From NCBI RefSeq assembly GCF_900107675.1, contig NZ_FNRI01000002.1, positions 62,001-126,000 on the forward strand: DNA of 64,000 nt, written 5' to 3'. The translations under genes and the position numbers were made by a program. How positions within the stretch are numbered: position 1 is the first letter of the stretch; each line of letters opens with the position of its first letter. Below, piece by piece: positions 59,481 to 64,000 of the stretch. Below the pieces are notes generated by a model that was given only the letters and a program-made list of their open reading frames with translations, was not told the origin of the DNA and did not search any database. Source of the stretch: Alistipes timonensis JC136 (GTDB taxonomy: Bacteria > Bacteroidota > Bacteroidia > Bacteroidales > Rikenellaceae).

Positions 59481-60746
59481 TTATTTATTGCCCGGAGCTT
59501 CGTTCTTGTCCGTGTAGGGATCGTCCACCTGCCATTTGTTCGCGGGCGAGCCATCCCCGTTCTTGTTTGCATTGACAAGTGCATCGGGCATCTCCTTGGC
59601 GGAAGGAACGGTACCCAGCAGTTCGTCACGGTGGGGATCGATCGTCGAATAGACCTTGATCGTCGCACCACGGTCTTTCCACGCGTTGTAGATCGGCGTC
59701 CATGCGCCCTCCAGCGTATGCTCGATCAGGAAATGCGAATCGATCAGGATCGTAGCGTTATCGGCCACATTGAAACCCTGGTCGGCATTGTTCCAGACCA
59801 TCGCCATCTCCCCGACCTTCGTCGGCGTGTCCGCATAGGTTCCGGACTGGTTGCGGCGGATGTCGAGATACGTCACGGCCGAATTAGGCGCATTAATTCC
59901 GCCACCGGTCTCGAAGTTGCTGATCTCCAGCCACCGGAGCCAGTCGCAGTTATGCACGTCCACATGGGTCAGCTTGGGGCTGTCATAGGTCCGGATGCGG
60001 TAGGCATAGGGAGGACCGACAAACTTCTCGAGACTGGCCGCCCGTTCGCAGAAGAACTCAATCCCTTTGGCCTCCCATTTCGAAAGGTCGATCTCCTTGA
60101 TATTGGGCATACCCCAGGCCGGAACCAAGCCGGTGACGCTCTTGAAAAGCTCGATACCCTCCAGCGACGTACAAGCGCAATCGCTGATGTCGAGAGCGTA
60201 TCCGTTGCCGTTATTCGTAATCGTAGCGGCATTATTGACATCGAGCAGCCCGAGCGGCGAAAATACCACGTTCGGATTCTTATCGGCATTGCTCAGTACG
60301 GCGCGCAGGGCGACATCGGGAATATAACCCTCCTCAACGCTCGGAAGCGAGAAGGTGATTTCACCCGAAATCGCGATCTTGTCATAGCCCGGACGGTCGA
60401 GATAGACCTTCACCGTCTTGTCGAGGTAAGCGGCACCGACGTTCACGCCGAATGAAATACGGGTGGCTTTTATCGTCAGCACATCTTTCGGAATCCGATC
60501 ATAGACGGTTGTGCCGTCCTCCTTGTCATAGGCGATATAAATGTAGTCCTGACTTTCATCGAAGCCCGAACCCGTAATGACGATCGCGTCGGCAATGCCG
60601 GCCTTTATAACCCCGTTCACCTCGTTGGTAATTTCAATCGGGCTGGGTGGTGGTGGTACTTCCGTTTCGTTCTCATCGCCTCCGCAGGCGGCAAACATCG
60701 TCCCGGCCAACAGGGACAGGGCGAAAAATTTAAATGCAGATTTCAT
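59481..60746 (-). CDS. Surface lipoprotein with IPT/TIG-like and leucine-rich-like domains (1)
   Basis: A 421-residue lipoprotein, lipobox MFAAC with Cys20, then GGDENETE for surface export. Residues about 40-135 form an IPT/TIG-like module (VIKAGIADAIVITGSGFDES, then YIYIAYDKEDG). Residues about 150-330 carry short leucine-rich-like segments (ALDISDCACTSLEGIELFKS, IKEIDLSKWEAKG). A tail with ILIDSHFLIEHTLEG and YNAWKDRGATIKVYS follows. It is a paralogue of the next gene. By position after susD it is probably a surface glycan-binding protein (SusE/F-like place). Confidence 0.75.
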   Translation of the reverse strand: MKSAFKFFALSLLAGTMFAACGGDENETEVPPPPSPIEITNEVNGVIKAGIADAIVITGSGFDESQDYIYIAYDKEDGTTVYDRIPKDVLTIKATRISFGVNVGAAYLDKTVKVYLDRPGYDKIAISGEITFSLPSVEEGYIPDVALRAVLSNADKNPNVVFSPLGLLDVNNAATITNNGNGYALDISDCACTSLEGIELFKSVTGLVPAWGMPNIKEIDLSKWEAKGIEFFCERAASLEKFVGPPYAYRIRTYDSPKLTHVDVHNCDWLRWLEISNFETGGGINAPNSAVTYLDIRRNQSGTYADTPTKVGEMAMVWNNADQGFNVADNATILIDSHFLIEHTLEGAWTPIYNAWKDRGATIKVYSTIDPHRDELLGTVPSAKEMPDALVNANKNGDGSPANKWQVDDPYTDKNEAPGNK

Positions 60747-60791
60747 TGCAGTAATTGTTTTACAGGTTTTGCTATCCGGTTATTTATCCAA

Positions 60792-60837
60792 AACCGGTAC
60801 GGTGCTTCCCCGCAAGGAAGTCCCCGCACCGGTGGTT
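60792..60837 (-). terminator. Stem-loop between the two surface lipoprotein genes
   Basis: An imperfect long stem anchored by ACCGGTACGG against CCGCACCGGT is followed, on the minus strand, by TTTTGGATAAAT. It may act as a partial terminator. The rest of 60747-60973 shows no gene. Confidence 0.6.
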
Positions 60838-60973
60838 TACTCGGTCACGTCAGATGCCTGCGCACTCCCGATACCGCAGGGCGAGATCAGCGTACCGACC
60901 GGCAGCGCCATTGCGAGATTATCGGAAATTCGTTTCATCTTTCCTGAAAATTGGAGTGACACCCTCAGAAATG

Positions 60974-62182
60974 CTATTCGGTCTCTGCGGGAACCCAACC
61001 GTTGGCTCCCGTCAGCGTCAGCGCACCGGCATCGTCCTTATACATCGGAACGGTACCCAGCTTCTTGGAGATATCCTTCGACGAATAGACGTCGATCGTC
61101 GCACCGCGCGTCCAGGCATTGTAAACCCCCTTAAAGCTGCCGTTATCCCCGGCCTGGCGTTTTTCCGTGATAAATGCGTAATCGACCAGGATATGGACGT
61201 TGTCCGGAAGCTGCATGACAGCACCCGACTCGAAAACCGTATACTGATTATCGCCGTCGCAATATTCCGCAGGTTCCTTTTCCTTATCCTTGAAAGTGCC
61301 GGTATGCTCCCGGCGGATATCGAAAGTCTCGATAGCGGGGTCGCTGAAGCACTGCAGATTGTGCATCCACTTGTTGAGGTGCAGATCCACCGTCTTCAAT
61401 TTTTCGCAGTTATAAATATCCAACCGGGAGATCGTCGGGCCGGCAATCACCTCCTCCAAGGCTCCGGAACGCTCCATCGTGACAAACAGATATTGATCCG
61501 TTTTGAGTTTCGAAAAATCGGCTTTTACCAGACTGGACGTTTCATGCGCTATGATACGTTTGCAGTGCGTGAAAAGCTCGATGCCTTCGAGCGACGTGGC
61601 GCCGCTTGCATAAAGGTTGATCGTTTCGATCTTAGCGGCTCCGGCAACGTCGATCAACCCGTAGGCGTCGAAAAGCGGAGCAATTTCGGCATTACCCTGC
61701 TGCGGGTGCGTCGACATCAGCGTGGCCCGGAAGTAGGGATCGGGAATGTAGCCCTCGGCAACGGTCGGCATCGTGAAGGTCAGGTCTTTCGTGAGCGCCA
61801 TCTTCGTCGTCTCACGGTCGAGGTACACCTTAAAGGTTTTGTCGAGGAATGGGGCATTGATGCTCACGCCGAACGTGATACGGCCCGACTTAATTGTCAG
61901 CACATCATCCGTAATACGTACGTATTCGGTCTTGCCGTCCTTCTCATAACCGACATACACCCAGTCCTGAGCCGGATCGAAGCCCGAACCCATGATCTCG
62001 ATCGCTCCGGCGAAACCGGCCTTCACCGATCCGCTCAGCATATTGTCGACGCTTACGCCGGGAATACCGTCACCGGGTCCGGGGCCGGGTCCCGGTTCGT
62101 CACCTTTGTCATCACCACCGCATGCGGTGAACATTGCACCGGCCATCAGGGCCATCGCAAGAAGTTTCAGTGTTTTTTTCAT
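60974..62182 (-). CDS. Surface lipoprotein with IPT/TIG-like and leucine-rich-like domains (2)
   Basis: A 402-residue lipoprotein, lipobox MFTAC with Cys21, then a Gly/Asp/Pro-rich linker (GGDDKGDEPGPGPGPGDG). Same layout as its paralogue: SVKAGFAGAIEIMGSGFDPA, DWVYVGYEKDGKTEYVRITD, ATSLEGIELFTHCKRIIAHE, and the tail VHILVDYAFITEKRQ with YNAWTRGATIDVYSSKD. The start at 62182 (MKKTLKLL) was preferred over 62188. It follows susD by 44 bases. Confidence 0.75.
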   Translation of the reverse strand: MKKTLKLLAMALMAGAMFTACGGDDKGDEPGPGPGPGDGIPGVSVDNMLSGSVKAGFAGAIEIMGSGFDPAQDWVYVGYEKDGKTEYVRITDDVLTIKSGRITFGVSINAPFLDKTFKVYLDRETTKMALTKDLTFTMPTVAEGYIPDPYFRATLMSTHPQQGNAEIAPLFDAYGLIDVAGAAKIETINLYASGATSLEGIELFTHCKRIIAHETSSLVKADFSKLKTDQYLFVTMERSGALEEVIAGPTISRLDIYNCEKLKTVDLHLNKWMHNLQCFSDPAIETFDIRREHTGTFKDKEKEPAEYCDGDNQYTVFESGAVMQLPDNVHILVDYAFITEKRQAGDNGSFKGVYNAWTRGATIDVYSSKDISKKLGTVPMYKDDAGALTLTGANGWVPAETE

Positions 62183-62226
62183 AATCATTGCTTTTTTTGG
62201 TTGAGGTTATTTCAGTTTCCGTTACT

Positions 62227-64000
62227 TTAGTTCCATCCGTCGTTTTGCCAGTTTTCACCGGTCAGGCTGAGCATCTTGCGAACCTCGTCCAGACTGACCG
62301 GGTATTTGAGGAATTTGGAGGTATAGTTCTGGCGGTCGAACGAGAAGCGGGAATAGACTTTCCGGCCGTTCTGCAGCTCGATACGCATGCCCGTCACCCG
62401 TTTATCGGTCTTCGAGAGGTCGCCGTCGGGCTTCGTCCAGCGGCGCACGTCGAAGAAACGGTGCTCCTCGAAAGCCAGCTCCACGCGGCGCTCGTTGCAC
62501 AGGCGCAGCCAGAAAGCATCGCCGTTGTCGGCCACACCGGGCATTCCGACGCGGGCGCGCACGGCATTGACCGCATCGCGGGCGCTCATCGGCGTTCCGT
62601 AGGTGTTGAGCTTTTCGACCATTTCACCGTCGTCCCCTTCCTCCATCTCCAGCACCTCGGTGGCCGGAGCCTGCTGATCGGCGTTGCCGTAGGCCCGGTA
62701 AGCCGCCTCGGCGAAATTGAGGTAAAGTTCCGCCAGACGATACATGCGGATATAACCGTCCTTGTTACCGCCGCTGGTGCTCGACTGCACGTTGTTGAAC
62801 TTGCGCAGGTAGTAACCCGTGCAGGTGTTGCGCCGGCTGGAAGGCGACAGCGACAGTCCGCAGTTACCGCCGACATAGGTTTCGACCCCGTATTCGCCGT
62901 TTTCGAGCTTCACCTTCACGCCATCGTAATAGATGGTCGAATAGAAACGCGGGTCGCGGTTCAAATACATCTTGTCCGAGCAGTCCACATACCCGAAATC
63001 CCGGGCTTTTTGCGAGATATTCGGCGTACCGTCGGCATTGTAGGGATTCGCCAGGTCGAGCAGCGGAGTCGACTCGGAGCCGTCGGCGTTCAGGACCTCG
63101 TAAGCGTCCACCATCTCCTGCGTGGGGCAGGCTCCGGCCGACACCTGTCCGTCGTCGATCGGCATGCCCGCATACTGCCACACGAGGCTCTGCTTCTGAC
63201 TGCCGTAATTGGTAGGCTGGTAAAGCGTTTCGGTGTCCCAGCCCCCGGAACCGGGATAGGGAGCGAGAAAATACTTGTCATAGGCGGCCAGACCGATGCT
63301 CGACTCGTCCGGAAACGCCGTAGCGTCACCGACAAGCGCCAGACCGTGGCCGGTGCAGAGATCGAGCGCCTGTTTGGTGATCTCGGCAGCACGCGCCCAT
63401 GTGTATTTCTCGGTCCCGGCATAGTCGTCGGCCCACAGCGGGCTGGCGGCATAAAGCACGGCCTGCGATTTGACGGCCCAGATGGCGGCACGGCTCAACT
63501 CGGGATTCGAATAGCTCAGCAATCGCTGCGGCCATTGCAGCGCATCGTCCGCGGCAAGCGCCTTGTCGCACGACTCGAGGATGAAATCGACACACTGGGC
63601 GAAACTGCCCCGCTTGTCCTTCGAGTAGTCGTGGTCCCTTTCGAGCGCTTCGCGCAGGACAGGAACGCCGCCCCAGCGTTTGATAAGCTGAAGATAGGAG
63701 TAGGCCCGCAGTGCATAGGCCTGGGCGATCATCTGATTCCGCTGGGCCTCTTCATAGTCGGTTTCGAGCGTGGGGTCCTCCAGGTATTTCAGGGCCTCGT
63801 TGCAACTGAAGATGCAGTTGAACAGGCCCGACCAGCGGTCCGAACCCGAATTCTCATTGTTCCACCACAACGGCATGTACGAAGCGGAAATGCTGCCCCG
63901 GTACCAGTCGTACACGGACGACGACTGGGTAGCCTCCTGCGCCTCGTCGCAATAGGCCGCCATCATGTAGCCGCCGGCGGTGAATCCCGCCGCAGGGCCC
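62227..64000 (-). CDS. SusD/RagB-family nutrient-binding lipoprotein (5' end cut off)
   Basis: At least 590 residues; the frame runs past the window edge without a start, so the signal peptide and lipobox are outside. SusD marks: MIAQAYALRAYSYLQLIKRW followed by GGVPVLREAL (the TPR-region consensus), and at the C terminus RARVGMPGVADNGDAFWLRL with CNERRVELAFEEHRFFDVRR and W, the strongest family signature. It should pair with a SusC-type TonB receptor just beyond the window. With the two lipoproteins downstream it forms a glycan-uptake locus. Confidence 0.95.
   Translation of the reverse strand, partial: GPAAGFTAGGYMMAAYCDEAQEATQSSSVYDWYRGSISASYMPLWWNNENSGSDRWSGLFNCIFSCNEALKYLEDPTLETDYEEAQRNQMIAQAYALRAYSYLQLIKRWGGVPVLREALERDHDYSKDKRGSFAQCVDFILESCDKALAADDALQWPQRLLSYSNPELSRAAIWAVKSQAVLYAASPLWADDYAGTEKYTWARAAEITKQALDLCTGHGLALVGDATAFPDESSIGLAAYDKYFLAPYPGSGGWDTETLYQPTNYGSQKQSLVWQYAGMPIDDGQVSAGACPTQEMVDAYEVLNADGSESTPLLDLANPYNADGTPNISQKARDFGYVDCSDKMYLNRDPRFYSTIYYDGVKVKLENGEYGVETYVGGNCGLSLSPSSRRNTCTGYYLRKFNNVQSSTSGGNKDGYIRMYRLAELYLNFAEAAYRAYGNADQQAPATEVLEMEEGDDGEMVEKLNTYGTPMSARDAVNAVRARVGMPGVADNGDAFWLRLCNERRVELAFEEHRFFDVRRWTKPDGDLSKTDKRVTGMRIELQNGRKVYSRFSFDRQNYTSKFLKYPVSLDEVRKMLSLTGENWQNDGWN

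Overview
The window looks like chromosomal DNA of a high-GC Bacteroidales bacterium, most likely Rikenellaceae/Alistipes. This assignment is inferred from content, not computed. The evidence is a SusD-type lipoprotein, FimB/Mfa2- and Mfa1-type fimbrial lipoproteins, DUF3575/DUF3868 partners, a NagB/PIG-L fusion, and repeated use of the Bacteroidetes promoter form TTTG-N18-20-TAnnTTTG. No insertion sequence, prophage, CRISPR array or rRNA was seen.

Layout. (1) 1-430: tRNA-Lys(CUU) with an odd acceptor end, and its terminator. (2) 430-11460: a stress and storage-polysaccharide block: intracellular alpha-amylase, Mn-catalase, small hydrophilic and membrane proteins, a spondin-domain lipoprotein, a ferritin-like/VIT membrane protein, a PepSY-like secreted protein, a SRAP protein, a LEA-like protein, a GlsB-type membrane protein, pullulanase and MscS. 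(3) 11690-19020: minus-strand fimbrial operon 1 (DUF3575, DUF3868, five lipoproteins, no recognisable major pilin). (4) 19300-19490: a coding remnant and a 23-bp perfect hairpin at the junction. (5) 19546-28130: minus-strand fimbrial operon 2 (DUF3575, DUF3868, Mfa1-like pilin, Mfa2-like anchor, two accessory/tip lipoproteins), divergent from two overlapping genes for polytopic AraC-type regulators (28690-30995). (6) 31035-33546: a lone RyR-domain protein followed by a Castor/Pollux-like RCK channel that itself ends in a RyR-like domain. (7) 33616-43310: a lipoprotein, then thrB-thrC and ilvD-ilvB-ilvN-ilvC transcribed divergently, each preceded by a leader peptide; the ilv leader has a complete attenuator, the thr leader has 12 consecutive Thr codons. 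(8) 43369-50500: sugar-phosphate and amino-sugar metabolism (ROK kinase, mannose-6-phosphate isomerase, phosphotransferase, CBM9-like protein, NagB/PIG-L fusion, NagB). (9) 50510-59420: a deoxysugar locus (GH78, fucO, GH106 on minus; LacI regulator and sugar permease on plus). (10) 59481-64000: the 3' part of a SusCD locus with two paralogous surface lipoproteins and a SusD cut by the window edge.

How the parts work together. Operons 1 and 2 share the same 5' gene pair and probably build two related surface fimbriae. The AraC-type pair is placed to sense at the membrane and control operon 2. thr and ilv leaders read aminoacyl-tRNA supply by leader translation. LacI-type operator palindromes tie the rhamnosidases, lactaldehyde reductase and permease into one deoxysugar regulon. 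A ~76-bp two-hairpin element occurs three times, each time upstream of, and in the same orientation as, a metabolic gene (thrB, manA, nagB fusion).
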